Positions 8,720 through 18,060 of a DNA stretch of 64,000 nucleotides are shown in pieces. The notes below the pieces were generated by a model. The model ran no database searches. It worked only from the letters and a program-made list of their open reading frames with translations, and was not told where the DNA came from. The DNA comes from Devosia sp. FJ2-5-3 (GTDB taxonomy: Bacteria > Pseudomonadota > Alphaproteobacteria > Rhizobiales > Devosiaceae): the NCBI RefSeq assembly GCF_029201545.1, contig NZ_CP104007.1, positions 964,501-1,028,500 on the forward strand, read 5' to 3'. The stretch's first letter is position 1. Every line of letters begins with the position of its first letter. Position numbers and translations under genes: made by a program.

Positions 8720-11700
8720 ATGTCAGTGGAACGCTTCAGCATCGCCGAGAAGCAGCGCACCAACCAGTCCCAATTGAGCTGGGTGGGAATGTCATCCTTG
8801 GCCCGCGCGACGCGGGATGGCTCGAGGGCACAGCGGTTCCGCCGCGGTAGCGAACAGGCCCGCTTCGCCGTGTCGCGGGATGCCGGCAGTCCGGTGATGC
8901 CGCTCCGCGAAAAGCACGCCCTGGCGAAGACTGACTGGCTGCGCGGCACTGACAATCCCCTGGCCAGCTCTTCGGCCGTGATCGGCGGCATGGCCGCGCC
9001 CGTGTCCTATTTCTCGGGGAGTGCGAGCGCCGGTGCGAGCCAGGTCTTCGCCCCGAAAGCCTATGAACCCATTGCCACACCATCCCTCCTTTCGACGCCT
9101 CCGGCGGATAGTGGAGTGGTGGGCGGAACCGATTTGTCGGCGACGGCGTCAGCGATCGCTCCAGTGACTTCGGGAGCGCCATCGACAGGGCCGTCTGCGG
9201 AAACCGGGCAAACATCCGGGGCCGGCGCAAGCGTCTCGCCCGCCACCGCGCAATCCCCGACCAAGGCCCTGACCGCGCCGTCCGGCTCAAATTCCGTCGG
9301 AGCGCCCGAGACCGAGCAGACAAATTCCGCGGCGATGCTCGACTGGCGCACCAGCTGGATCAACGCGGCGGGCACGACGCCCTGTGGCAGTTGCACGGGC
9401 CGGGCCTGCACCATGTGCTCGATCCGCACAGGGGGACCTGCAGCGAGCAATGGCCAGCCGACCGGGTATTCGCAGCGCGTCCTCGACCTTTATGAACCGG
9501 AAGAGAGCGCGGCGAGCGGGGACAGCATGGGCCTTGCCCGGACCGTCAGCGCCGCTCTCGTGAACCTGGACGCCGCGCCCAATGCGATCGTCCTCGAGAA
9601 CATGAAGCAGGGGACGCCCGAGAGCGAATGGCTGATCGACCAGCACGATTCGACGATCGAGGGCTTCGCCTCCCAGTTCACGCTCAATCACGGGGAAACG
9701 GTCGATTTCAAGATCAGCACTGATTCCAAGAACTACAAGATCGATGTCTATCGCCTTGGCTATTACAATGGCGACGGCGCCAGGTTGATGCACACCATCA
9801 ATCGGAATTTGACTACGGCTCAATCTCAGCCCTTGCCCATATTCGATCCGGAGACCAAGCTGGTCGATGCCGGAAACTGGTCGGTCACGGCGTCCTGGGA
9901 TATCCCGGACGATGCCGTCTCGGGGGTCTATTTCGCCAAGCTGACGCGCCTCGACGGCTCGATGGGCGAAAACATGATCCCCTTCATCGTTCGCAACGAT
10001 GAAGCTCCCAGCGACGTCACCTTCCAGACCGCCGATACGACCTGGCAGGCGTATAATTGGTGGGGCGGCTACAATTTTTACGGCGGTGTCGACGGCGGCC
10101 TGCGCACCGGGCGCGCCAGCAAGGTCAGCTATAACCGGCCCATCATCACCCGCGATGGCGGTTTTGCGGCCGGGCCGCAGGACTACATCTTCGGCGCCGA
10201 ATACTCGGCCATCCGCTTTCTCGAGCAGAATGGCTACGACATCAATTACATCTCCGGCATCGACGCTGCTGCAGACGGCGCACAGCTCTTGAACAGCAAG
10301 ATCTTCCTGTCGGTCGGGCACGACGAATATTGGTCGGCCGAACAGCGCGCCAATGTCGAAGCGGCGCGCGATTCTGGGGTCAATCTGTCGTTTTGGAGCG
10401 GCAACGAAGTCTATTGGCAGACCCGCTGGGAGACCAGCATCGATGGCACGGGGACCCCGTACAAGACGCTCGTTTCCTATAAGGAACGCTGGGACAACAG
10501 GGATAGCGATCCGGACGGGACGACGTCCACATGGCGCGATCCGGTGCTCGGGTCAGGAAAGCCGGAGAATGCGCTCACCGGCACGATGTTCACGGTGGAT
10601 TCGTATCGGCTCGACGCGATCGACGTGCCCTATGACATGTCCAATCTGCGGTTCTGGCGCAATACCGACGTCGCCAATACCAATCCCGGCGAGGTCTATA
10701 CGCTCACCAAGAACCTGCTCGGCTATGAGTGGGATTCCGATGTCGACAACGGCTTCCGTCCGGCGGGCCTGGTGCCGCTGTCCTCCACGACGGTCGACGT
10801 CAATACGCTGCTGCTCGACTATGGTACATCGACCGGCCCCGGCACGGCCGACCACAGCCTGACGCTTTATCGTGCGCCCAGCGGGGCGCTGGTATTCGGC
10901 GCGGGCACTGTCTACTGGTCCTGGGGCCTCGACAGCCACCACGACCTCGAGACGACGCCGATCGACCGCAATGTGCAGCAGGCGATGATCAATCTGTTCG
11001 CCGATATGGGCGTGCAGCCGACGACGCTGATGCAGAGCCTCGTTGCGGCCGCCCAGACGACGGACAATGCGGCGCCGACGACGGTGATCAATCCGCTGAG
11101 CGAACCGCTCGAGGCGGCCAAGACAGTCACCATCACCGGCACGGCGACGGATGCCGGTGGCGGCCTTGTTTCGGTGGTGGAAGTGTCCACCAATGGCGGT
11201 CAGTCCTGGCATCGCGCCAAGGGCTCCAATAGCTGGAGCTATAGCTGGACGCCGCTGGTTGGCGGCAATTACACGATCCTGTCGCGCGCCGTCGACGACA
11301 GCATCAATCTCGAAACTCCCGGTGCCGGCCGGACCGTTACGGTCGACCAGGGCGGATCGGGCACGCTTTTCGGCCCGGGCGATTTGCCGACGACACCCTT
11401 CAACCAGGACGATCGGCCGGTCAATCTGGGGGTCACATTCTCCTCGAACCAGTCTGGCAGCATTGTCGGGCTGCGCTATTTCAAGGGTACGGGCAATAGC
11501 GGCGAACATATCGGCTCGCTCTGGACTTCGACCGGGCAATTGCTGGCGCGCGCCACCTTCCGCAATGAAACGCCGAGCGGCTGGCAGACCGTCGTCTTCG
11601 ACAATCCGATCTCGATAACGGCGGGCACGACCTATGTGGCCAGCAGCTACGGTATCGGTTATGCCGCGTCGCCGGACTATTTTACCTCGCCCAAGACCCG

Positions 11701-14700
11701 TGGTCCGCTCACCGCGACGGCCGGTACCTACTCGTATGACAGCGCCAGCGCCTTTCCCACGATCGATGCTTCGGGGACCAACTATTTCGTCGACGTGGTG
11801 TTCAGCGGCGTACCCACGCCCAATGCGGCGCCGATCGGCAATAATGACGACGGCTATCTGGTACAGCGCGACACGCCGATTACGTTCTCGATGGCTACGC
11901 TGCTCGCCAACGACACCGATCCCAATAATGACGAACTGACGGTGATCGGGGCGGGATCGGCCTCCAACGGTACCGTGACCTTCAATGCCGCAGCGCAGAC
12001 CCTTACCTTCACCCCCGCCGCCGGCTATACCGGCCCGGCATCGTTCGGCTATTCGATCTCGGATGGACGCGGGGGAACGGGCGCGGCCATGGTCAACATG
12101 ACCGTCGCCGCTGCCGTCAGCACCAGCACGCTGTTTCAGCCGACGGACACGCCAACCACTCTCAGCAATGCCGACGCTGCCCAGGTCAATCTGGGCGTCA
12201 AATTCGTGGCGTCTGCAGCCGGGGTCATCAGCGGGATCAAATATTACAAGAGTGCGCTCGATACGGGCACGCATACCGGCTCGCTCTGGAGCAGCACGGG
12301 CGCACTGTTGGCCACGGCCACTTTCGTCAACGAAACCGCTAGCGGCTGGCAGACCGTGATGTTCAGCAATCCCGTGCCGATCACGGCCGGGCAAACGTAT
12401 GTTGCGAGCTATCACAGCAATGGCCACTATGCGACGACAAGCAATTACTTCGCTACAAGCCACACGAGCGGCCTGCTGACAGCGCCGGCCGGGGCCAATG
12501 GGGTCTATACCTACGGCACCGGAAATGTGATGCCGACCAGCTCGTTCGGATCGACCAATTACTGGGTCGACGTCATCATGAATTCGACGAGCGAGTCCAC
12601 CAACAGATCTCCGGTGGCCACCAATGACAGTGGCTATTCGACGTCGCAGAATACGGCGTTGACGCTGAGTGCGACGACCTTGCTGGCCAATGACAATGAT
12701 CCGGACAGTGATCCGCTTGTGATTAGCGGCGTCAGCAATGCGGTCAACGGCACGGCGGTGTTCAATGCGCAGACCAATTCGGTCGTGTTCACGCCGACCA
12801 CCGGCTATTCAGGGGCTGCATCCTTCGTCTATTCGATCAGCGACGGGCGCGGCGGCACGGCCAGCGCAACTGTCGGACTGACCGTTTCGGCAGGAGCCAA
12901 CCGACCGCCGGTCGCGACCAACGACACCGGAATTGGCGTACGCCGCAACGAAGCCGTGCAGATCACGGCGGCAAGCCTCTTGGCCAATGACAGTGATCCG
13001 GACGGCGACGCGCTGACCATTACCGGGGTCAACGGTGCGACGAACGGTACTGTGTCGTTCGACGCGACGAGCAATGTGATCACCTTTACGCCCACGACCG
13101 GGTACACGGGGGCGGCGAGCTTTACCTATTCCGTCGCCGATGGTCGGGGCGGCACGGCGTCTGCCGGGGTGTCGCTCGCGGTCACATTGCCGGTTAGCGG
13201 CGCCAATCTGTTTGCAGCCAATGCGACGCCGGTGACGACCACCGTAAATGATGGCTCCTCGGTGGAACTGGGGATGCGGTTCAGCGTCGCCCAGGCGGGC
13301 ACAATCAACGGTATCCGCTTCTACAAGGGACCGCAGAATACCGGGACGCATACCGGCACGCTGTGGACCAGCACCGGAACCAAGCTGGGGACGGTCACCT
13401 TCACCAATGAGACGGCCAGCGGCTGGCAGTCGGCCAGCTTCGCGAGCCCGATCGCAGTGACGGCCGGCACGGGCTATGTCGTCTCCTATCACACGACATC
13501 AGGCTATTACTCCGCCACGAGCGCAACCTTCTCCGCCCCCATCACCAATAACGGGATTACTGCCGCGCAGACGGCCAGCGGGTCCGGCAATGGCAATGGA
13601 CTGTATTCTTATGGCGCATCGAGCGTGTTCCCGACCAATAGCTACAACGCCACCAATTACTGGGTGGATGTGTACTATGCGCCGAGCACCAACAGGCCGC
13701 CTGTTGCCAATAATGACAGCGGCTATTCGACCCCCCAGAACACGGCGTTGACGCTGAGCGCGACGACACTTCTGGCCAATGACAGTGACCCGGACAGCGA
13801 TCCGCTTGTGATCACCGGCGTCAGCAATGGGATCAACGGTACGGCGGTCTACAACGCGCAGACCAATTCGGTCGTGTTCACGCCGACCGCCGGCTATTCG
13901 GGCGCGGCCTCCTTCACCTATGCCATCAGCGATGGAAAGGGCGGCACTGCAAGCGCCAATGTTGGGCTCAATGTTGCCGCGGCAGCCAATCGGCCTCCGG
14001 TCGCCACCAACGACACCGGCATCGGCGTGCGGCGGAACGAGGCGGTGCAGATCACAGCGGCAAGCCTTTTGGCCAATGACACCGATCCCGATGGCGACGC
14101 GCTGACCATCACCGGGGTGAGCGGGGCCACCAATGGCACGGTCGCCTTCAACGCGGCGACAAATGTCATCACCTTCACCCCCGCCAACAATTATACCGGC
14201 GCGGCGAGCTTCACCTATTCCGTCGCTGACGGGCGCGGCGGCACGGCATCCGCCGGGGTGTCTCTGGCGGTTACCGCGACGGTCACCGGCGCCAATCTGT
14301 TTGCCGCCAATGCGACGCCGGCGACGACCACCGTGAATGATGGCTCCTCGGTCGAACTGGGGATGCGGTTCAGCGTCGCCCAGGCGGGCACGATCAATGG
14401 CGTGCGTTTCTACAAGGGACCGCAAAACACCGGGACTCATACCGGCACGCTGTGGACCAGCACCGGCACCAAGCTGGGGACCGTAACCTTCACCAATGAG
14501 ACGGCCAGTGGCTGGCAGTCGGCCAGCTTTGCGAGCCCGATCGCGGTCACGGCAGGCACGAGCTATGTGGTCTCGTATCACACCACCAGTGGCTATTATT
14601 CGGCGACCGGTGCGACTTTCTCCGCCCCAATCACCAATAATGGGATCACCGCGGCGCAGACGGCCAGCGGGTCCGGCAATGGCAACGGGCTGTATTCGTA

Positions 14701-15577
14701 CGGCGCATCGAGTGTGTTCCCGACCAATAGCTACAACGCCACCAATTACTGGGTGGATGTCTTTTACGAGCAAGGCACCAATACGGCGCCCGTCGCGACT
14801 GCAGATAGCGGCTTGACCGTACAGCCCAATACGGCGCTGCAGATCCAGGCGGCAACGCTTCTGGCCAATGATACCGACGCCAATGGCGATGCACTTACCA
14901 TCACCGGCGTCAGCGGGGCCACGAACGGCACCGTGACCTTCAATGCCCAGACCAATGTGGTGACCTTCACGCCGACAAACGGCTATTCGGGCGCTGCCAA
15001 TTTCACCTATTCCATCTCGGATGGCCGGGGCGGCACAGCGTCGGCCAATGTCGGGCTGAATGTGGCGGCCGCTCCTGTCTCCAGTGGCATCTCCCTGTTT
15101 CCAGCCAATTCGGTGCCGCAGACCGTCTCGGTCAACGATCCCAACGGGGTCAATCTGGGCATGAAGTTCACCAGCTCGCAAGCCGGCTTCATCACCGGGG
15201 CGAAGTTCTACAAGGGTCCCAACAATATCGGGCCCCATGAGGCAACGCTGTGGAGTTCCACCGGGACCAATCTGGGGCGGGTGACTTTCCAGAACGAAAC
15301 CGCCAGCGGCTGGCAGACGGCCAATTTTGCCAACCCGATCGCCATCACCGCGGGCACGACCTATGTGATTTCCTATCACACGAACGGGAATTACTCGGTC
15401 AGCGGGAGAGGCTTCGAGCAAGCCATGACGTCCGGTCCGCTGACTGCACCCTCCAGCTCTTCGAGCGGCGGGAACGGGCTTTACGCCTATGGCACGTCCA
15501 GCGCCTTCCCGAACAGCAGCTACAATTCCGCAAACTACTATGTCGACGTCGTCTTCAACGCACAGCTCGCTTCCTGA
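8720..15577 (+). CDS. Giant multidomain secreted protein: DUF6605-like domain with DUF4082 and cadherin-like repeats
   Basis: This 2285-residue protein is probably a type I-secreted surface protein. Residues 1-290 are low-complexity and lack a Sec signal; Cys222, 225, 230 and 233 form CxxC-x4-CxxC. Residues about 295-790 resemble the DUF6605 / N,N-dimethylformamidase beta-subunit-like domain, including LSVGHDEYWS and FWSGNEVYWQTRW. An Ig-like domain follows (about 800-880). The rest alternates five DUF4082 domains (begin near 883, 1137, 1494, 1857 and 2125) with six cadherin-like Ig domains carrying LLANDxDPDxDxL and FTYSxxDGRGGTAS (near 1035, 1294, 1393, 1657, 1756 and 2020). There are no RTX nonapeptides, so any secretion signal would be a non-RTX C-terminus. 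GAGGAG precedes the ATG. A small protein gene, an exporter and an adaptor gene follow directly. Adhesion or matrix binding is likely; an enzymatic role for the N-terminal domain is open. Confidence 0.88.
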   Translation: MSVERFSIAEKQRTNQSQLSWVGMSSLARATRDGSRAQRFRRGSEQARFAVSRDAGSPVMPLREKHALAKTDWLRGTDNPLASSSAVIGGMAAPVSYFSGSASAGASQVFAPKAYEPIATPSLLSTPPADSGVVGGTDLSATASAIAPVTSGAPSTGPSAETGQTSGAGASVSPATAQSPTKALTAPSGSNSVGAPETEQTNSAAMLDWRTSWINAAGTTPCGSCTGRACTMCSIRTGGPAASNGQPTGYSQRVLDLYEPEESAASGDSMGLARTVSAALVNLDAAPNAIVLENMKQGTPESEWLIDQHDSTIEGFASQFTLNHGETVDFKISTDSKNYKIDVYRLGYYNGDGARLMHTINRNLTTAQSQPLPIFDPETKLVDAGNWSVTASWDIPDDAVSGVYFAKLTRLDGSMGENMIPFIVRNDEAPSDVTFQTADTTWQAYNWWGGYNFYGGVDGGLRTGRASKVSYNRPIITRDGGFAAGPQDYIFGAEYSAIRFLEQNGYDINYISGIDAAADGAQLLNSKIFLSVGHDEYWSAEQRANVEAARDSGVNLSFWSGNEVYWQTRWETSIDGTGTPYKTLVSYKERWDNRDSDPDGTTSTWRDPVLGSGKPENALTGTMFTVDSYRLDAIDVPYDMSNLRFWRNTDVANTNPGEVYTLTKNLLGYEWDSDVDNGFRPAGLVPLSSTTVDVNTLLLDYGTSTGPGTADHSLTLYRAPSGALVFGAGTVYWSWGLDSHHDLETTPIDRNVQQAMINLFADMGVQPTTLMQSLVAAAQTTDNAAPTTVINPLSEPLEAAKTVTITGTATDAGGGLVSVVEVSTNGGQSWHRAKGSNSWSYSWTPLVGGNYTILSRAVDDSINLETPGAGRTVTVDQGGSGTLFGPGDLPTTPFNQDDRPVNLGVTFSSNQSGSIVGLRYFKGTGNSGEHIGSLWTSTGQLLARATFRNETPSGWQTVVFDNPISITAGTTYVASSYGIGYAASPDYFTSPKTRGPLTATAGTYSYDSASAFPTIDASGTNYFVDVVFSGVPTPNAAPIGNNDDGYLVQRDTPITFSMATLLANDTDPNNDELTVIGAGSASNGTVTFNAAAQTLTFTPAAGYTGPASFGYSISDGRGGTGAAMVNMTVAAAVSTSTLFQPTDTPTTLSNADAAQVNLGVKFVASAAGVISGIKYYKSALDTGTHTGSLWSSTGALLATATFVNETASGWQTVMFSNPVPITAGQTYVASYHSNGHYATTSNYFATSHTSGLLTAPAGANGVYTYGTGNVMPTSSFGSTNYWVDVIMNSTSESTNRSPVATNDSGYSTSQNTALTLSATTLLANDNDPDSDPLVISGVSNAVNGTAVFNAQTNSVVFTPTTGYSGAASFVYSISDGRGGTASATVGLTVSAGANRPPVATNDTGIGVRRNEAVQITAASLLANDSDPDGDALTITGVNGATNGTVSFDATSNVITFTPTTGYTGAASFTYSVADGRGGTASAGVSLAVTLPVSGANLFAANATPVTTTVNDGSSVELGMRFSVAQAGTINGIRFYKGPQNTGTHTGTLWTSTGTKLGTVTFTNETASGWQSASFASPIAVTAGTGYVVSYHTTSGYYSATSATFSAPITNNGITAAQTASGSGNGNGLYSYGASSVFPTNSYNATNYWVDVYYAPSTNRPPVANNDSGYSTPQNTALTLSATTLLANDSDPDSDPLVITGVSNGINGTAVYNAQTNSVVFTPTAGYSGAASFTYAISDGKGGTASANVGLNVAAAANRPPVATNDTGIGVRRNEAVQITAASLLANDTDPDGDALTITGVSGATNGTVAFNAATNVITFTPANNYTGAASFTYSVADGRGGTASAGVSLAVTATVTGANLFAANATPATTTVNDGSSVELGMRFSVAQAGTINGVRFYKGPQNTGTHTGTLWTSTGTKLGTVTFTNETASGWQSASFASPIAVTAGTSYVVSYHTTSGYYSATGATFSAPITNNGITAAQTASGSGNGNGLYSYGASSVFPTNSYNATNYWVDVFYEQGTNTAPVATADSGLTVQPNTALQIQAATLLANDTDANGDALTITGVSGATNGTVTFNAQTNVVTFTPTNGYSGAANFTYSISDGRGGTASANVGLNVAAAPVSSGISLFPANSVPQTVSVNDPNGVNLGMKFTSSQAGFITGAKFYKGPNNIGPHEATLWSSTGTNLGRVTFQNETASGWQTANFANPIAITAGTTYVISYHTNGNYSVSGRGFEQAMTSGPLTAPSSSSSGGNGLYAYGTSSAFPNSSYNSANYYVDVVFNAQLAS
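12602..14779 (+). repeat. Two tandem 1089-bp units inside the giant gene
   Basis: Units at about 12602-13690 and 13691-14779 each encode two cadherin-like domains and one DUF4082 domain. Aligned landmarks all give a period of exactly 1089 bp (363 codons): GGCTATTCG at 12632/13721, the DTGIGVRRNEAVQ segment at 12911/14000, and GCCAATCTG at 13202/14291. The encoded DUF4082 copies differ at only a few residues while many third positions differ. This suggests duplication followed by selection on the protein. Confidence 0.9.
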
Positions 15578-15604
15578 GCCGTCACGCCAACTGGAGTATT
15601 GAAT

Positions 15605-15898
15605 ATGCAGGCCGAAATCTATGCCGATGCCATTGGCGAAATCACGGTGACCGGAACGATCATGCGGCTCGACCTGGTGAGCCTGTCGCACACCATGCGG
15701 GACGACAGGGGCCAGCCGGTGCCCGAGCACCGCATGCGCATCGTCATGTCGCTCGAGGGCTTTGCCAACAGCTTCGAAGTTCTCCAGAACGCCATGAACG
15801 GGCTGATCGAGGCGGGGGCCATCCGCCGCAACGAACCCGACCAGATCCCGGCCAAGCCGGCCGGTTCGAACGGCACCAACTCCCCCAATTTCATGTAA
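15605..15898 (+). CDS. Small conserved-looking companion protein of the type I secretion operon
   Basis: This 97-residue protein has no signal peptide or membrane segment and is probably cytosolic. It begins MQAEIYADAIGEITVTGTI and continues with a beta-rich stretch (RLDLVSLSHT), MRIVMSLEGFANSF, and a helix ending in LIEAGAIRR. The tail is Pro/Asn-rich. I do not recognise a named family; there is a loose resemblance to DUF3467-type small proteins. ATG at 15605 follows GGAG at good spacing; a TTG two codons earlier is possible. It lies 27 bp after the giant gene and 17 bp before the ABC exporter gene. A role as chaperone, adaptor or regulator for type I secretion is inference from position only. 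Confidence 0.75.
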   Translation: MQAEIYADAIGEITVTGTIMRLDLVSLSHTMRDDRGQPVPEHRMRIVMSLEGFANSFEVLQNAMNGLIEAGAIRRNEPDQIPAKPAGSNGTNSPNFM

Positions 15899-15915
15899 CC
15901 GCGTAAGCCCTTCAC

Positions 15916-18060
15916 ATGTCGATCCAGACCGGACCTATCTGCCTCTCCGCCATCCTGCGGCACCATGGACTTGACGTGAGTGCCGAGCGGCTGGTCGCCG
16001 AATATGCCGTCGGCGACGAGGGGGTGGGGCCCGATCTGGTGCTGCGCATGGCCCGGAATGGCGGGCTCAAGGCCAGGAAAACCCGGCTGCGGCCACGGGC
16101 CTTGCTCCAGCTGGGTCAGGCCTATCCGGCGCTGGTCAGGCTGAACAATGGCAATTGGGTCGTGCTGGTGGGCGCCGAAAAGAATGATGCCGGCGCCGGT
16201 GTGCTGCGCATCTTCGACCCGCTGGCGGAAGCGTCGGGCGGCATGATCGTCGTGCCGCTCGACCAGTTTGCCAAGCACTGGAACGGCGAGGTGCTGCTGG
16301 CCAAGCGTAGTTTCGGCATGTCCGACCCGGAGCAGCCGTTCGGCTTCCGCTGGTTCATTCCGGAAATCCTGCAGCAGCGGCGGCTGTTCATCGATGTGGC
16401 GGTGGCAGCGCTGTTTCTTTATGCGCTGGGGCTGGCGACGCCGATCTTTTTCCAGCTCGTCATCGACAAGGTATTGGTGCACGAGAGCTATTCGACGCTG
16501 GCCGTGCTGGCGGTGGGTATCGGCGTGGCGCTGATGTTCGAGGCGCTTTTCGTCTTTTTGAGGCGCTATCTGCTGGTCTACGCCACCAACCGGATCGATA
16601 TCCGCGTGGCGACGCGCACATTCAAGCATCTGCTCAATCTGCCGATCACCTTTTTCGAACATGCCTCGGCCGGTGTGCTCGTCAAGCATATGCAGCAGGC
16701 GAGCCGGATCCGGGAATTTCTGACCGGTCGGCTGTTCCTGACCCTGCTCGACGCGATGTCGCTCTTCGTGTTCATTCCGGTGCTGTTCCTCTACAGCCCG
16801 ACGCTGGCGCTGATCGTGCTGGGGTGCAGTGCGCTGATCGGGCTTGTTGTGGCCTTGCTGGTTGCGCCGTTCCGCAAGCGCCTCGCCGATCTCTATGCCG
16901 CCGAGGGCGAGCGGCAGGGTCTGCTTGTGGAGACCATGCATGGGGTGCGCACGCTCAAATCTCTCGCGATGGAGCCGTTGCAGCGACGTAATTGGGATGA
17001 CCGCTCGGCCCAGACCATCAACAGCCGGTTCAAGGTGGAGGTGATTTCGGTGACCGCGCAGGCGGTGACCGGCCTCATCGAGAAATTGATGTCGGTGGCG
17101 ATCATCGTCTTCGGTGCCATGCAGGTGTTCGATGGCGTGCTGACTGTGGGTGCGCTGATCGCCTTCAACATGCTGGCGGGCCGCGTCTCGGGGCCGCTGG
17201 TGCAGATCGTCACCATGGTTCACGAGTATCAGGAGGTCGCCCTCTCGGTGCGCATGCTGGGCCAGGTGATGAACGAACGGGTGGAGCATGCCGGCAGGAG
17301 CGAGGGGCTGCGGCCGGACCTTAGCGGCGGCGTCGAATTCGAAAATGTCGCCTTCCGCTATGGGCAGGACGGGGCCTTCGCGCTCAATGATGTCAGCTTC
17401 AGCATGCCCGGTGGTAGTGTTTTGGGCGTCGTGGGCAGAAGCGGCTCGGGCAAGAGCACGATGACGCGTCTGATCCAGGGGCTCTATCCCATCCAGCAGG
17501 GCCTGATCCGCATCAGCGGGCATGATGTGCGCGAGCTCGATCTGGGGCATCTGCGGCGCAACATCGGCGTCGTGCTGCAGGACAGTTTCCTGTTCCGCGG
17601 CACGGTGCGCGAGAACATAGCCGCGGCCAAGCCGGATGCGACCTTTGAAGAGGTGGTGGAAGCGGCGCGGCTGGCCGGCGCGACCGAGTTCATCGAGCAA
17701 TTGCCACGTGGTTTCGACACGCTGATCGAGGAGGGGGCCGAGAACCTCTCCGGCGGGCAGCGGCAGCGCCTGTCCATCGCCCGGGCGCTGGTGACCAAAC
17801 CAAAAATCCTCATTCTCGACGAAGCCACCAGCGCGCTCGACCCCGAGAGCGAGGCCATCGTCAAGCGCTCCATCAAGGGCATAGCGGCCGGACGCACGGT
17901 GATCATCGTCTCCCACCGGCTGTCGATGCTGACCGATGCGGATGCCATACTGGTGCTCGATCGCGGCCATCTGGTCGATATCGGTCCGCATAGCCAGCTG
18001 GTGTCGCGCTGCACCACCTATCGCCACCTGTGGAACCAGCAGATGAAGCTTGCAGGATGA
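15916..18060 (+). CDS. Type I secretion ABC transporter (HlyB type) with degenerate C39 domain
   Basis: This inner-membrane permease-ATPase would energise export of the upstream giant protein and perhaps the RTX protein. The 714 residues divide into a C39-like domain (about 1-130), a six-helix membrane domain (about 155-430) and a nucleotide-binding domain (about 470-714). The C39 part is inactive by sequence: at the position of the catalytic Cys it reads QTGPIC (Thr5), and the usual His-Trp/Tyr motif is replaced by GNWVVL. It is therefore a C39-like docking domain as in HlyB, with no leader cleavage expected. The ATPase has Walker A GRSGSGKST (near 507), signature LSGGQRQR (near 612), Walker B ILILDEATSALD and the H-loop IIVSHR. 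The stop overlaps the next ATG by 4 bp. The TolC partner is not in the window. Confidence 0.94.
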   Translation: MSIQTGPICLSAILRHHGLDVSAERLVAEYAVGDEGVGPDLVLRMARNGGLKARKTRLRPRALLQLGQAYPALVRLNNGNWVVLVGAEKNDAGAGVLRIFDPLAEASGGMIVVPLDQFAKHWNGEVLLAKRSFGMSDPEQPFGFRWFIPEILQQRRLFIDVAVAALFLYALGLATPIFFQLVIDKVLVHESYSTLAVLAVGIGVALMFEALFVFLRRYLLVYATNRIDIRVATRTFKHLLNLPITFFEHASAGVLVKHMQQASRIREFLTGRLFLTLLDAMSLFVFIPVLFLYSPTLALIVLGCSALIGLVVALLVAPFRKRLADLYAAEGERQGLLVETMHGVRTLKSLAMEPLQRRNWDDRSAQTINSRFKVEVISVTAQAVTGLIEKLMSVAIIVFGAMQVFDGVLTVGALIAFNMLAGRVSGPLVQIVTMVHEYQEVALSVRMLGQVMNERVEHAGRSEGLRPDLSGGVEFENVAFRYGQDGAFALNDVSFSMPGGSVLGVVGRSGSGKSTMTRLIQGLYPIQQGLIRISGHDVRELDLGHLRRNIGVVLQDSFLFRGTVRENIAAAKPDATFEEVVEAARLAGATEFIEQLPRGFDTLIEEGAENLSGGQRQRLSIARALVTKPKILILDEATSALDPESEAIVKRSIKGIAAGRTVIIVSHRLSMLTDADAILVLDRGHLVDIGPHSQLVSRCTTYRHLWNQQMKLAG

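Noticed and set aside
8521..8850. Possible small gene before the giant protein
   Set aside because: It overlaps the giant gene in another frame, has no ribosome site and no recognisable motif.
12602..14779. Possible CRISPR or minisatellite
   Set aside because: The period is 1089 bp, in frame and coding; there are no short direct repeats with unique spacers.
13499..15730. Long minus-strand open frame of about 740 codons
   Set aside because: It is antisense to the repeats of the giant gene. Absence of stops is a by-product of GC-rich repeated codons.
15619..18027. Minus-strand open frame of about 800 codons
   Set aside because: It is opposite to the well-supported ABC exporter and has a His/Gln/Asp-rich composition typical of shadow frames.
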